Positions 1-8,556 of a stretch of 64,000 nucleotides of DNA are shown piece after piece (position 1 is the first letter of the stretch; every line of letters begins with the position of its first letter). Both the position numbers and the translations under genes were made by a program. The stretch comes from Enteractinococcus coprophilus (GTDB taxonomy: Bacteria > Actinomycetota > Actinomycetes > Actinomycetales > Micrococcaceae), in contig NZ_VFOU01000001.1 of assembly GCF_006716305.1 (NCBI RefSeq), positions 248,001-312,000 on the forward strand, written 5' to 3'. The notes under the pieces are model-generated. The model saw only the letters and a program-made list of their open reading frames with translations, had not been told where the DNA came from and searched no databases.

Positions 1-485
1 GACGCACGCGAAGTCTTTTACGTCAACGCACGGTAACGCGATAATGTATGTCATCAGTCATCCTCGTGCTCGGCAGCTGATGCACTACGACACCGGGCAA
101 TTTCTGGGGCGACTTTCGACACCGAGCGCGGTGTTGTGGTGTAGATCACGATAGCATTTTTGCTCTGCGGTGTGATAGATCAACATGGCGAACACCATCC
201 TCGCCGCTCACTGTCTCTGCAGCTTCGACGTAGCCTGCACTCGGACTTTCAATGCCATGATGTGCTAGATACCGTCAGTTGCGTTTGTTCCGCTTAACAG
301 CCCGGTTATCACTGGACCAGCAACCATGATCGAGGAACAAAAAGATCACCTCAGCTGGTCATTTCACAATGTCGTACGTGGAGTGGGGATCAGCACGTTC
401 GCAGGCCACGGCGACTGGCACGTTGGGCGTACCCGCTTTGGTGGGCTAGCTGCTACGAATGAGGAGCCATCGAGTTAGGGGTTTC
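1..485. other. Left-edge stretch without a supported gene
   Basis: I see no recognisable gene here. The only frame worth noting is a 50-codon plus-strand ORF at 326-478 (ATG, ending TAG) that contains the string GVGISTFAGHGDWHVG. It resembles no family I know and has no clear Shine-Dalgarno sequence, so it may be chance or the tail of a decayed gene. The stretch lies downstream of the minus-strand gene ending at 486, and no strong terminator hairpin was seen there. Confidence 0.3.
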
Positions 486-2255
486 TCAGCGGCTTTCAGG
501 CTCATGATCTGTTGTGGTGCGGCCTGGTTGAGCTTCTGGACGGTTTCCGGAAGATTGTACTGGCTTTGTCACCCGTCCCCGGGGAGTCTTAATGTCTTTT
601 CGGATCGCGCGATGCTCAGCAGCTGGTGCTTGGTGGGTCGACGTGCGATGTGGGGTTTTGGAAGTAGTTGTTGGGACGCCGAAGGAGTCAGAGTCTGCGA
701 TCTTCCAATCTTCGGCCCAGTCAATAGGTGGGTCTTCAAGGAGTTGGTGAGACTTCAGACCGGGAAACAACTCTGCATAACTACGTGTTGATAGCTCATC
801 GATTCGGCGGTGCAGCATCTGCGGAGTGAGCTGGTCAGGATGTGATACGCCCATTGACGCCATGAATTGCCCCGCTTCGGCTACTGTGAGCTTGTGATAA
901 TTATGAACACGGTTTCCTTTATCTTCTACATCGATAGCTCGCATGAGTCGCGGGTTTTGAGTGGTAACTCCTACCGGGCAGCGGTTAGTGTGACAGATTT
1001 GGGCTTGGATGCATCCGGTAGCCATCATCATCGCTCGAGCGCTCATAACAAAATCAGCTCCTTGGATCAGCCGCTTGACTATGTCATTACCGGAAGCCAC
1101 CTTGCCGGCAGCGCCCAGACGGATACGGCTTCTGAGACCGGTGCCTACGAGCGCGTTATGAACGATTCTGAGTCCTTCGGTCAGGGGCAGACCGATATGG
1201 TCTTGGTACTCTAATGGGGCTGCTCCGGTTCCGCCTTCGGCGCCATCAATGATGATGTAGTCGGGACTGATACCGGTTTCTAACATCGCTTTGCACATTG
1301 CTAGTACATCAACACGGGAGCCGACACACAGTTTGTAGCCGATAGGTTTACCGTGGGCTAGTTGACGAAGTCTGGCGACAAATTGCATCAGCTCGCGAGG
1401 GGTGCGGAATGCTGAATGTGACGCAGGTGAGATACAGTCTTGGTCTTCCGGTACTCCCCGTGCTTCAGCAATCTCGGGAGTAATCTTCTCTACTGGAAGG
1501 ACCCCACCCAGGCCTGGTTTGGCACCTTGGCTAAGTTTAAGGGTAATCGCTTTGACTTGTTCAGTAGCTGCTTTGGTCTCAAAGACGTCTGGGGCAAAAT
1601 TTCCGCGCTCATCTCGACAGCCGAAGTAGCCTGATCCGACTTCCCAGATCACATCTGCGCCGTAGGCGAGATGGTACTTGGTCAGGCCACCTTCTCCTGT
1701 TTCTTGAGCGAATCCCCCCAGAGCTGCACCTTTGTTCATTGCTAATACCGCATTTTTTGATAACGCACCGAAGCTCATCGAGGAAATATTCATCAATGAC
1801 ATGTCATAGGGTTGTTGGCAGTCCGGGCCGCCGATCCGTACTCGATGTGGGTCTTCTGGAGGAGGCAGCGGCATACTGGAGTGCAACAGGAACTCATGGC
1901 CTTGAGCACTGACATCGAGTTCGGTCCCAAACGATGTATGACTATCCATGCCTTTTGCTCGAGCGTAAATCAGTCCTCGAATGTCACGGTCAAAGGGGCG
2001 ACCATCGGTATTGCGCTCAATAAAATACTGCTGAATTTCTGGGCGGATTGCTTCGAGTAAGTACCGCATGCGTCCGAGCACCGGATAGTTTCGTAAGATC
2101 GAATGTTTGGTTTGAAATAGGTCAAAGAGCGCCATGGCCACGAGGACTACTATCAGAGCGGCAAGGACCAGCCACCCGATCAGCCCAAATGATGCAGCAA
2201 TGATCGCTGCTATAGCCAACAGGATGAATACCGTCAAAAAGAAGAACCGCATCAT
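486..2255 (-). CDS. Membrane-anchored FMN-binding glutamate synthase-like protein
   Basis: A 589-residue protein whose core (about residues 90-510) is the FMN-binding synthase domain of the large glutamate synthase subunit (GltB/GltS family). Diagnostic stretches are SSMSFGALSKNAVLAMNKGA, KPGLGGVLPVEKI, DGAEGGTGAAP and GAADFVMSARAMM-like text near the end. The iron-sulfur motif CxxxxxCHTNRCPVGV is intact, so a [3Fe-4S] cluster is expected. The first 45 residues form two hydrophobic helices, as in YerD-like stand-alone homologues, so it is probably attached to the membrane. It has no amidotransferase domain. The last 75 or so residues are a polar Thr/Pro/Arg-rich tail not needed by the fold. 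It lies downstream of the second synthetase-like gene, about 550 bases away with a hairpin between, so probably in a separate unit. The start is one of two adjacent ATGs. Family is clear; substrate is unknown. Confidence 0.85.
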   Translation of the reverse strand: MMRFFFLTVFILLAIAAIIAASFGLIGWLVLAALIVVLVAMALFDLFQTKHSILRNYPVLGRMRYLLEAIRPEIQQYFIERNTDGRPFDRDIRGLIYARAKGMDSHTSFGTELDVSAQGHEFLLHSSMPLPPPEDPHRVRIGGPDCQQPYDMSLMNISSMSFGALSKNAVLAMNKGAALGGFAQETGEGGLTKYHLAYGADVIWEVGSGYFGCRDERGNFAPDVFETKAATEQVKAITLKLSQGAKPGLGGVLPVEKITPEIAEARGVPEDQDCISPASHSAFRTPRELMQFVARLRQLAHGKPIGYKLCVGSRVDVLAMCKAMLETGISPDYIIIDGAEGGTGAAPLEYQDHIGLPLTEGLRIVHNALVGTGLRSRIRLGAAGKVASGNDIVKRLIQGADFVMSARAMMMATGCIQAQICHTNRCPVGVTTQNPRLMRAIDVEDKGNRVHNYHKLTVAEAGQFMASMGVSHPDQLTPQMLHRRIDELSTRSYAELFPGLKSHQLLEDPPIDWAEDWKIADSDSFGVPTTTSKTPHRTSTHQAPAAEHRAIRKDIKTPRGRVTKPVQSSGNRPEAQPGRTTTDHEPESR

Positions 2256-2806
2256 GACAGCATCCTATGCACCTGCTATGTTGCGATGCTGAAGAATTTT
2301 GGACGCTTCGTAGTTCCAAAGACTCTTTCAGGGCTGAGGGTGTGTTGTTTCGGAAGAGTGTTCTTCCATGGGCTGTCGTGTATTTTGTTACACAACTTTC
2401 CGTGAATCGGGTATTTCAGCCTTGTGCCTGTTGTAGTTCTGCTGTGTGTGACTCCGACAGTGCGAGGCCAGCGATGAAGATCCTGACACTATTCGCAGTT
2501 TATGACGCCGGACATCGTTATAGCCTTTACTTCAAGCCGAACATCGGAGTCGCCCGGTCTGTCTTAACGTCGTCGGGGAACATGTGAGGACGCAGCGACT
2601 CCTCGTGATGCTCTGAAAACACGGGTGGTTGTGAAGGCACCAGGGACCCGGAACTTCTGGCCCCGCTCCTGTCACAATACAAACGAGTAGAAGGCACCGA
2701 GCAATAGAGCCTGATAGCAACGCTGGGTGCTTTTTATTGGGTAAATGCGAAACTGGGCCGAAGCAGTCGGCCCAGTTCGCTGGAAGGTCGCTTTACGAGC
2801 TAGTTT
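2256..2806. other. Intergenic stretch between two minus-strand genes
   Basis: No convincing gene is visible. The right end holds the hairpin at 2748-2780, which would terminate the gene ending at 2807. The left end must contain the promoter of the membrane-anchored synthase-like gene starting at 2255, but no clear -35/-10 pair could be assigned by eye. Confidence 0.4.
2748..2780 (-). terminator. Hairpin after the second synthetase-like gene
   Basis: The arms AACTGGGCCGA (2751-2761) and TCGGCCCAGTT (2767-2777) pair perfectly around a 5-base loop and extend outward by GCG/CGC with one bulged A. On the minus strand the stem is followed by a T-rich run (TTTCGCATTT). This fits a Rho-independent terminator 27 bases after the stop codon at 2807. 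Confidence 0.7.
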
Positions 2807-4174
2807 TTAGACCATTGGCATAGGTCCCATGAGGTAATTATCGATCTCCCACTGGGTAACATGCGAATGGTACATCGCAAATTCTTTGCGTTTTTCTTCG
2901 GCAAAGAAGTCTACGAAGTCACCGTGCGGACCGCAACCCATGGCTTTGCGCATGACGTCACTTTCTTGCAGCGCATTGGCGGCTTCCCACAGCGTAGCCG
3001 GTAATGGCTGGAAATCCGCCAGCTCTTTCCGGCTCATGGTGTAGGTGTTGCGTTCTTCCAGGCACTGACCGGGATCAAGTTCACGTTCGATACCGTCAAG
3101 ACCTGCTGCAAGGATCGCCGCGGTAGCAAGGTGGGGACTGGCGCCGCCGTCAACACCGCGGTGTTCGACCCGACCGCCGGCTGGGATACGCAGCATGGTC
3201 GTGCGGTTGTTGCCACCGTACATCACGTGCGTGGGAGTCCAGGTTGAGCCTGACGTTGGGTGTGGCACGCCAATGCGCTTGTAAGCGTTGACGTTCGACC
3301 CAATCAAGGCCTGCATGCCCCAAGCATTTTCGATGATCCCGCCGATAAAGTGGTAGGCCATCTTGGACAGCCCGTAGCGGTCGTTATCATCCTGGAACAG
3401 GTTGTTACCGTTTTCGTCCCACATGCTGAAGTGGGTGTTCAGCCCGTTTCCGGTGTTGCCGGTAAACGGCTTGCCCATGAACGTTGGGACGATGCCGTCG
3501 CCGTCCTGATATGCCACGGCGTGTGCCATGTAGTGGAACAAGATCAGACGGTCCGAGGTGGTCATCGCGTCTGAGTAGTCGATGTTCATCTCGTACTGGC
3601 CGTTGCCGTCTTCGGAGTCGATAGCGGGGTTGCCCCAGCCCATTTCGTTGACGTAGCGGGACATTTTACTCAGGTAGGGCCAGGATCGTTCGATCCCGTA
3701 GGCGTGGTAGCACGGCTTGATTGAGGTATCCAGGTGGTCAGCGATCTTGATGCTGCCGTCGTCGTTCTGACGAATCAGGAAGAACTCTGGTTCCATGCCG
3801 GTCTTGAAGGTCCAGCCTTTTTCTTCTTGGATGGTGTCCATGAGTCGCTTCAGGATATTTTGCGGCGCATACGGCCACGGTTGTCCTTTGACATGCGGGT
3901 AACTCATAAGCACCGCCATGTTGGGACGCCATGGCAGACGTGTGTAGGTGGATGGGTCGGGCATGTAGGCGATGTCGCCATCTGATGGTTCCTGCCAGAG
4001 GCCTCCTGCTGCGAAGCCAGCAAATGCTGCGCCCTCATCGAGCAGGTCGTCGAGGTATTGTGCAGGTGCTACTGAGGCGTTGGGTTTACCGTTGACTTCG
4101 GTACCCATTGCCATGAAGAATTCGATGCCGTCTTTTTCGGCTTGTTCTTTGAGTTTTTCCCGTGAGTCGATCAT
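2807..4174 (-). CDS. Type III glutamine synthetase-like protein (GlnT/GmaS family)
   Basis: A 455-residue ATP-dependent gamma-glutamyl ligase of the glutamine synthetase superfamily. The beta-Grasp region covers roughly the first 100 residues. The catalytic half shows metal-binding motifs EPEFFL (about residue 128) and DSEDGNGQYEMN (about 187), then GNTGNGLNTHFSMWD (histidine in the ammonia/ATP site) and the ATP loop YGGNNRTTMLRIP. Family members make either glutamine from ammonia or gamma-glutamylmethylamide from methylamine. Sequence alone does not settle which, but the glxBCD-type genes just upstream favour the amine route. It has its own leader of about 225 bases after a hairpin that closes the upstream operon. 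The ATG is preceded by AGAGGA. It is a distant paralogue of the synthetase at 8557-9951, with different acceptor-site residues. Confidence 0.85.
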   Translation of the reverse strand: MIDSREKLKEQAEKDGIEFFMAMGTEVNGKPNASVAPAQYLDDLLDEGAAFAGFAAGGLWQEPSDGDIAYMPDPSTYTRLPWRPNMAVLMSYPHVKGQPWPYAPQNILKRLMDTIQEEKGWTFKTGMEPEFFLIRQNDDGSIKIADHLDTSIKPCYHAYGIERSWPYLSKMSRYVNEMGWGNPAIDSEDGNGQYEMNIDYSDAMTTSDRLILFHYMAHAVAYQDGDGIVPTFMGKPFTGNTGNGLNTHFSMWDENGNNLFQDDNDRYGLSKMAYHFIGGIIENAWGMQALIGSNVNAYKRIGVPHPTSGSTWTPTHVMYGGNNRTTMLRIPAGGRVEHRGVDGGASPHLATAAILAAGLDGIERELDPGQCLEERNTYTMSRKELADFQPLPATLWEAANALQESDVMRKAMGCGPHGDFVDFFAEEKRKEFAMYHSHVTQWEIDNYLMGPMPMV

Positions 4175-4335
4175 TTTGTTTTCCTCTCTGCTGCTTTCTC
4201 AAGCAGGTGTGGCCATGATCCTTTGTAAACAGAACATAGATACGGTGGGGCTTGTATTGTGTGCGACTACTGACTGAGACTTGGCGAACAATCCCCTCCA
4301 GTTTTGGGAAGGACGAAACGGTGATAGATACGACA

Positions 4336-4364
4336 CTGCCGCCCGGGAAACTTCCGGGCGGCAG
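4336..4364 (-). terminator. Terminator-like hairpin after glxD
   Basis: Perfect 11-bp arms CTGCCGCCCGG (4336-4346) and CCGGGCGGCAG (4354-4364) enclose a 7-base loop, 36 bases past the glxD stop. The flanking T tract on the minus strand is weak. It separates the five-gene operon from the second synthetase-like gene, so it may act as a terminator or attenuator. Confidence 0.65.
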
Positions 4365-4399
4365 GCGTTGTCATGGCAAAGACGGACCGGACCGGAACA

Positions 4400-5752
4400 C
4401 TACAGGCCGTTGCTACTTGGACCCCAGCCGTTTGAACTGCGACCAGGAACCCAGTCGGTTCCTGCCAGTGGCAGACCGGTCATCGCGGCCGACTCAATGG
4501 TCAGCGCGACAAGGTCTTCTGGTTCGAGGTGGGTCACATGAGATTTACCGCAGGCACGCGCAATGGTCTGGGCTTCCAGAGTCAAGACCTGCAGGTAGTT
4601 CTTCAGGCGTTTACCGGCTTCAACCGGATCCAGTCGAGCCGCTAGTTTTGGATCCTGCGTGGTGATACCAGCCGGATCGCGACCTTCATGGAAGTCGTCA
4701 TAGTAGCCGGCGGCCGAGCCGATCTTTTCGTATTCTTCCGCCCAGCGTGGGTCATTATCACCCAGCGCGATCAAAGCTGCAGTTCCAATAGCTACCGCGT
4801 CGGCTCCCAGTGCCAAGGCTTTGGCAACGTCTGCCCCGGTGCGGATACCACCAGAGATGATGAGTTTGACCTTGCGGTGAACACCCATTTCCTTGAGTGC
4901 TTTCACCGCCGGACCAATGGCCGCCAGGGTTGGGATGCCCACGTGTTCAATGAACACTTCCTGGGTTGCCGCAGTACCGCCCTGCATCCCATCGACCACC
5001 ACGACATCGGCTCCGGCGGCAACCGCGAGTTTGGTGTCGTAGTACGGGCGCGAGGCTGCGACCTTCACATGGATGGGTACGTTCCAGTCGGTGATTTCAC
5101 GGAGTTCTTCGATCTTCAGGGTCAGGTCATCCGGGCCAGTCCAGTCTGGGTGGCGGCAGGCGGAGCGCTGGTCGATGCCTTCGGGCAGCGTGCGCATCTC
5201 TGCAACACGTGACGAGATCTTCTGTCCCAGCAGCATGCCGGACCCGCCGGGTTTTGCACCCTGAGAAACCACCACTTCAATGGCATCAGCTCTGCGCAGG
5301 TGGTCAGGGTTCATACCGTAGCGGGATGGCAGCAGCTGGTAGACCAGTTTGGATGAGTGTTCGCGTTCTTCCTCGGTCATCCCGCCGTCGCCGGTGGTCG
5401 TGGAAGTACCCATTGCAGACGCCCCACGCCCCAGGGCTTCTTTCGCTTGTGCTGACAGTGCACCGAAACTCATGCCCGCAATCGTGATCGGGATATCGAG
5501 GGTCATGGGGTTCTTGGCATTCATCTCGCCCATGGTGACGTCTGTGTCACACCGTTCTCGGTACCCTTCCATTGGATAACGCGAAATCGCAGACCCCAGA
5601 AACAACAGATCATCAAAGTGTGGGACTGCACGTTTGGCGCCCCACCCGCGGATGTCATAGACACCGGTTTTGGCGGCGTGCTGGATCGCAGCGATGGATG
5701 CTCTATCAAAAATTGCGGACTCGCGGAGCCCACGATCTTCAGGACTTCTCAA
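4400..5752 (-). CDS. glxD: FMN-binding glutamate synthase-like subunit (GlxD/MgsC type)
   Basis: About 450 residues carrying the FMN-binding synthase domain of glutamate synthase as a separate subunit. Typical stretches are AGMSFGALSAQAKEALGRGA, QGAKPGGSGMLLGQKI, VVVDGMQGGTAA and the phosphate loop GADAVAIGTAALIALG. With GlxB and GlxC it should rebuild a split GltB that moves an amide or amine onto 2-oxoglutarate, or makes N-methylglutamate in the MgsABC version. Where GltB has cysteine ligands for a [3Fe-4S] cluster, this protein reads GYYDDFHEGRDPAGITTQDP, so those cysteines are missing. I chose TTG at 5752 because the preceding GGAGAG overlaps the glxC stop; the frame stays open to 5947 but that part belongs to the glxC region. 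It is the last gene of the operon. Confidence 0.87.
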   Translation of the reverse strand: MRSPEDRGLRESAIFDRASIAAIQHAAKTGVYDIRGWGAKRAVPHFDDLLFLGSAISRYPMEGYRERCDTDVTMGEMNAKNPMTLDIPITIAGMSFGALSAQAKEALGRGASAMGTSTTTGDGGMTEEEREHSSKLVYQLLPSRYGMNPDHLRRADAIEVVVSQGAKPGGSGMLLGQKISSRVAEMRTLPEGIDQRSACRHPDWTGPDDLTLKIEELREITDWNVPIHVKVAASRPYYDTKLAVAAGADVVVVDGMQGGTAATQEVFIEHVGIPTLAAIGPAVKALKEMGVHRKVKLIISGGIRTGADVAKALALGADAVAIGTAALIALGDNDPRWAEEYEKIGSAAGYYDDFHEGRDPAGITTQDPKLAARLDPVEAGKRLKNYLQVLTLEAQTIARACGKSHVTHLEPEDLVALTIESAAMTGLPLAGTDWVPGRSSNGWGPSSNGL

Positions 5753-5753
5753 T

Positions 5754-6452
5754 TTACTCTCCAGAGTTGAAGTGGTACAGGGTACGTGCCGAGCCGTAAC
5801 GGGTGAAAGAGTCAACATAGGCGTCGTCGTTGGCTTCTTGATCCATGCCGGCATCTTTGAGTAGTTGCACCAGTTCTTCGCGGTGCTCTTCGCGCATTTC
5901 TTTAGCGATACAGTCAGCACCCAGAGATGCGACCTTGCCCCGAACATACAGACGGGCTTCGAAAATGGAGTCGCCTAAGGCTTCGCCAGCATCTCCACAT
6001 ACAACGATGCGTCCGGCCTGGGCCATGAACGCACTCATGGCACCGATATTGCCTTTGACCACGATGTCGCCACCTTTGAGCGAAATGCCGCAACGGGTGG
6101 AGGCGTTACCATCGACGACAAGCAGGCCACCGTGTGCGGTGGCAGCCGCCGACTGCGAGGCGTGGCCCTTGACATGGACAACGCCAGACATCATGTTTTC
6201 GGCGACACCGGGGCCAGCCATGCCATTGACGGTTACCTTGCCGGTTTTGTGCATACCGGCACAGAAGTACCCGACGTCGCCGTCAATTTCGACGTCGATT
6301 TCATCATTGATTCCTGCGGCAACCGAGTGGGCACCGCGGGGATTTAACACCCGGTAATGCGTTGCAGTCGGTGCGTGGAGTTCGTGGTTGAGTTCCCGAA
6401 CGGTCTGTTCTGCCAGATCAAAATCTACGGTGGTTTCAGTTAGCGTTTCCAT
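5754..6452 (-). CDS. glxC: Glutamate synthase GXGXG-domain subunit (GlxC/MgsB type)
   Basis: A 232-residue protein equal to the C-terminal GXGXG beta-helix domain of glutamate synthase. Repeated turns such as GYFCAGMHKTGKVTVNGMAG, GGLLVVDGNAS, GGDIVVKGNIG and AGRIVVCGDAG are visible through residues 55-185. In full-length GltB this domain is structural and organises the ammonia channel between the amidotransferase and FMN domains; here it should bridge GlxB and GlxD. It overlaps glxB by 13 bases and is followed by glxD after one base, which indicates translational coupling and equal dosage. The ATG start gives the usual length for the family. Confidence 0.88.
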   Translation of the reverse strand: METLTETTVDFDLAEQTVRELNHELHAPTATHYRVLNPRGAHSVAAGINDEIDVEIDGDVGYFCAGMHKTGKVTVNGMAGPGVAENMMSGVVHVKGHASQSAAATAHGGLLVVDGNASTRCGISLKGGDIVVKGNIGAMSAFMAQAGRIVVCGDAGEALGDSIFEARLYVRGKVASLGADCIAKEMREEHREELVQLLKDAGMDQEANDDAYVDSFTRYGSARTLYHFNSGE

Positions 6453-7333
6453 GTATACACCTTCCCTGGTCCTGGTTCGAAAATCTCGGCATCTTCCATG
6501 CCCGGCAGGTGAGCAATCGCCTGGAATTCTGAGGCCATGGCCACCCAGTCGGGGTGTTCGGCGATAATTGCAGGTTTGCAGGCGTATTGGTCACGCACCA
6601 CCGCAAAACTATCTTCGGTGGTCACCAGCAGCGTATAGAAGCCATCGAATTCTTCACTAAGCGCCTCGACTGCAGTTTGGAGGTCTTCGCCGAGCTGCTG
6701 CATGCGATAGGAAATGTAGCGTGAGGCTACTTCCGTATCGTTTTCGGAGTCGAAGGTGAGCCCTTTCTCTTCTAGGTCACGACGAATCGTGGCATGGTTA
6801 GCGAAAGAACCGTTATGGACAACGGACAGCCCGTTGACCGAGTACGGGTGGGCACCGGCAGCGCTCACGGCCGATTCGGTCGCCAGACGAGTATGCAGCA
6901 CTCCTTGCCAACCTGTTACGTCTGATAGACGGTAGGTTTCACGCAGGTCCATTGGGTTTCCAACACCCTTATAAATGACACTGTCGTCACCTGCACCGAT
7001 GACGCTCGCTTCGGGAACGATTTCCCGAACCAGTGCCACCAGCTGATCGCTTGGCATTTTGGCTCGGATGAACGTGGTGTCGGACATGTTTTCGACGCTG
7101 ACATCGGCGTCGTGCGATAGTCTCTCAGCTACACGCTGTCGGGTATCACCGGGCGCGTCCAAGAGCGATACTGAGGAATATTCCTCAGGTAAAAGTTCTC
7201 GGTCGCCGTAGATGGCGACGCCAGCAGAGTCTGGTCCGCGCACAACGATTCCGTCGACCATCTCATGCATGAGAGAACCTAGCTGCGGGATAAGCTTTTC
7301 GTCACGCAGTTGGATTCCAGCGATTCCACACAT
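6440..7333 (-). CDS. glxB: Class II glutamine amidotransferase subunit (GlxB/MgsA type)
   Basis: A 297-residue Ntn-type amidotransferase. The sequence opens MCGIAGIQL, so Cys2 becomes the N-terminal nucleophile. Other class II landmarks are VVRGPDSAGVAIYG, the glutamine-loop region around HTRLATESAVSAAGAHPYSV, and HNGSFANHATIRRDL. It lacks the synthetase domains of GlmS, PurF or AsnB and matches the free-standing form encoded next to glxC and glxD in rhizobia and methylotrophs. The expected role is release of ammonia, or of methylamine from gamma-glutamylmethylamide, for use by GlxD. An excellent AGGAGG lies 7 bases before the ATG. It is 62 bases downstream of the Rh-type channel gene and overlaps glxC. 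Confidence 0.9.
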   Translation of the reverse strand: MCGIAGIQLRDEKLIPQLGSLMHEMVDGIVVRGPDSAGVAIYGDRELLPEEYSSVSLLDAPGDTRQRVAERLSHDADVSVENMSDTTFIRAKMPSDQLVALVREIVPEASVIGAGDDSVIYKGVGNPMDLRETYRLSDVTGWQGVLHTRLATESAVSAAGAHPYSVNGLSVVHNGSFANHATIRRDLEEKGLTFDSENDTEVASRYISYRMQQLGEDLQTAVEALSEEFDGFYTLLVTTEDSFAVVRDQYACKPAIIAEHPDWVAMASEFQAIAHLPGMEDAEIFEPGPGKVYTWKR

Positions 7334-7395
7334 GGATAGACCTCCTATATTTCGTGTCTTTGTGTTGTTACGTAGTGTTTTGGTTAGGCCGCTAG

Positions 7396-8511
7396 CTAGG
7401 CGGGATCAGTTGCTCGCATTTCTACGGCTGGGAAGGCTTCGGCGTCGTCGAGCATCTTGGTTGGTTTCGGCATGACCTTGAGAATGAGGCCTACGATGAA
7501 ACCGAGCACAAGGCCAATAACCAGGGTGCCCACCACAGCAATGGCTTGGGCGCCACCGGCAAGGCCTAGCACGATCGGGGCAAGTCCCCCGATGATGCCC
7601 GGTACGCCGTGCAGGTTGTGTACTCCCATGGTGTCCCAGACGCCGGTTTTCTTGCGCAACCATCCGTCAAGGAAGAGGAACGATAGTGTGGATATCCCAC
7701 CGCCGACGAGTCCGATAATCCAGGATTGCAACGGGGTCGCGAGGTCAACGCTGGCCCCGATGGCCACCCCACCGGCGAGGATGGCATAGGTGAATACGAG
7801 TGGATCAATAGTACGTTTCAGTGCCCAAAGTATCACGTAGGTCACTAAGACTGAAGCCACCATCGCCAGGTAGGTGTTCGCCATGCCAGAAATGACATCT
7901 TCTGGTGGCAGCAGCGCGGTCACAAATGATGGCCACAGGACCATCAGTAACATCGAGGCCAACCACACAAACGAAACGGAGTGCACACTGGTATTAGCTG
8001 GTTCATCGTTGACCGCCTTGTTGCGCAGTCCCAGGATGACGCCCCAGCCCCAGTAGGCTGCGAACATGTGCACCAGGATCGAACCGCCGGCATCTAAGAC
8101 ACCATCCAGTGCGGTAAACAGGAACCATTCGATGAACATGTACGAAGGCACAAACAGCACGCCAACGACGAGGAAGGCGATGGTCGAGATGTGGCCTAAG
8201 AAGACGCCGATAGCAATCACTAACGTAATCGCCGCAAAGACCGCGCCGATGAGGAGCTCGATATTTATTTCGGCGTCAAAGAAGGTCGTGTACGCCAGGA
8301 TGTAGAGGGGAAAGACCGTGGCAAACACTAACAGTGTTGCTAGAGCGACCCCCCATTCGTAGCGGCGGATGAACATCATCAAGAAAGCCACGAGCATCAA
8401 CATGAAGAACACATCTTGAGCTCGGTGGTACTGGAACAGTTCAGCAACCTGATCGTTCATCGTCGTTGCCGCGGAGTGTAAGTGAGTGAGAGTGTCTGAG
8501 GCGAAGTGCAT
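7396..8511 (-). CDS. Rh-type ammonium/methylammonium channel
   Basis: A 371-residue protein with about eleven hydrophobic segments of the Amt/Mep/Rh superfamily. It is closer to Rh proteins than to classical AmtB. The motifs around the twin pore histidines read DAGGSILVHMFAAYWGWGV and DTMGVHNLHGVPGIIGG, which match the Rh signatures rather than the AmtB forms. The likely role is passage of NH3 or methylamine (possibly CO2) across the membrane to the synthetase encoded just upstream (45 bases away). The C-terminal tail is short and lacks the usual AmtB regulatory tail, so GlnK gating is doubtful. An internal ATG at 8460 is an alternative start. Confidence 0.85.
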   Translation of the reverse strand: MHFASDTLTHLHSAATTMNDQVAELFQYHRAQDVFFMLMLVAFLMMFIRRYEWGVALATLLVFATVFPLYILAYTTFFDAEINIELLIGAVFAAITLVIAIGVFLGHISTIAFLVVGVLFVPSYMFIEWFLFTALDGVLDAGGSILVHMFAAYWGWGVILGLRNKAVNDEPANTSVHSVSFVWLASMLLMVLWPSFVTALLPPEDVISGMANTYLAMVASVLVTYVILWALKRTIDPLVFTYAILAGGVAIGASVDLATPLQSWIIGLVGGGISTLSFLFLDGWLRKKTGVWDTMGVHNLHGVPGIIGGLAPIVLGLAGGAQAIAVVGTLVIGLVLGFIVGLILKVMPKPTKMLDDAEAFPAVEMRATDPA

Positions 8512-8556
8512 GAGGTTACTTCCCTTGGGCTAGACCGATTGGAAAGACTGCCTGGC

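Noticed and set aside
3260-4665. Several plus-strand frames of 80-140 codons opposite the synthetase gene
   Set aside because: Antisense shadows of a clear gene, no ribosome sites.
5753-5947. Longer N-terminus for glxD up to 5947
   Set aside because: This part overlaps glxC in another frame and reads as non-protein text (Lys/Thr-rich); the TTG at 5752 has a proper ribosome site.
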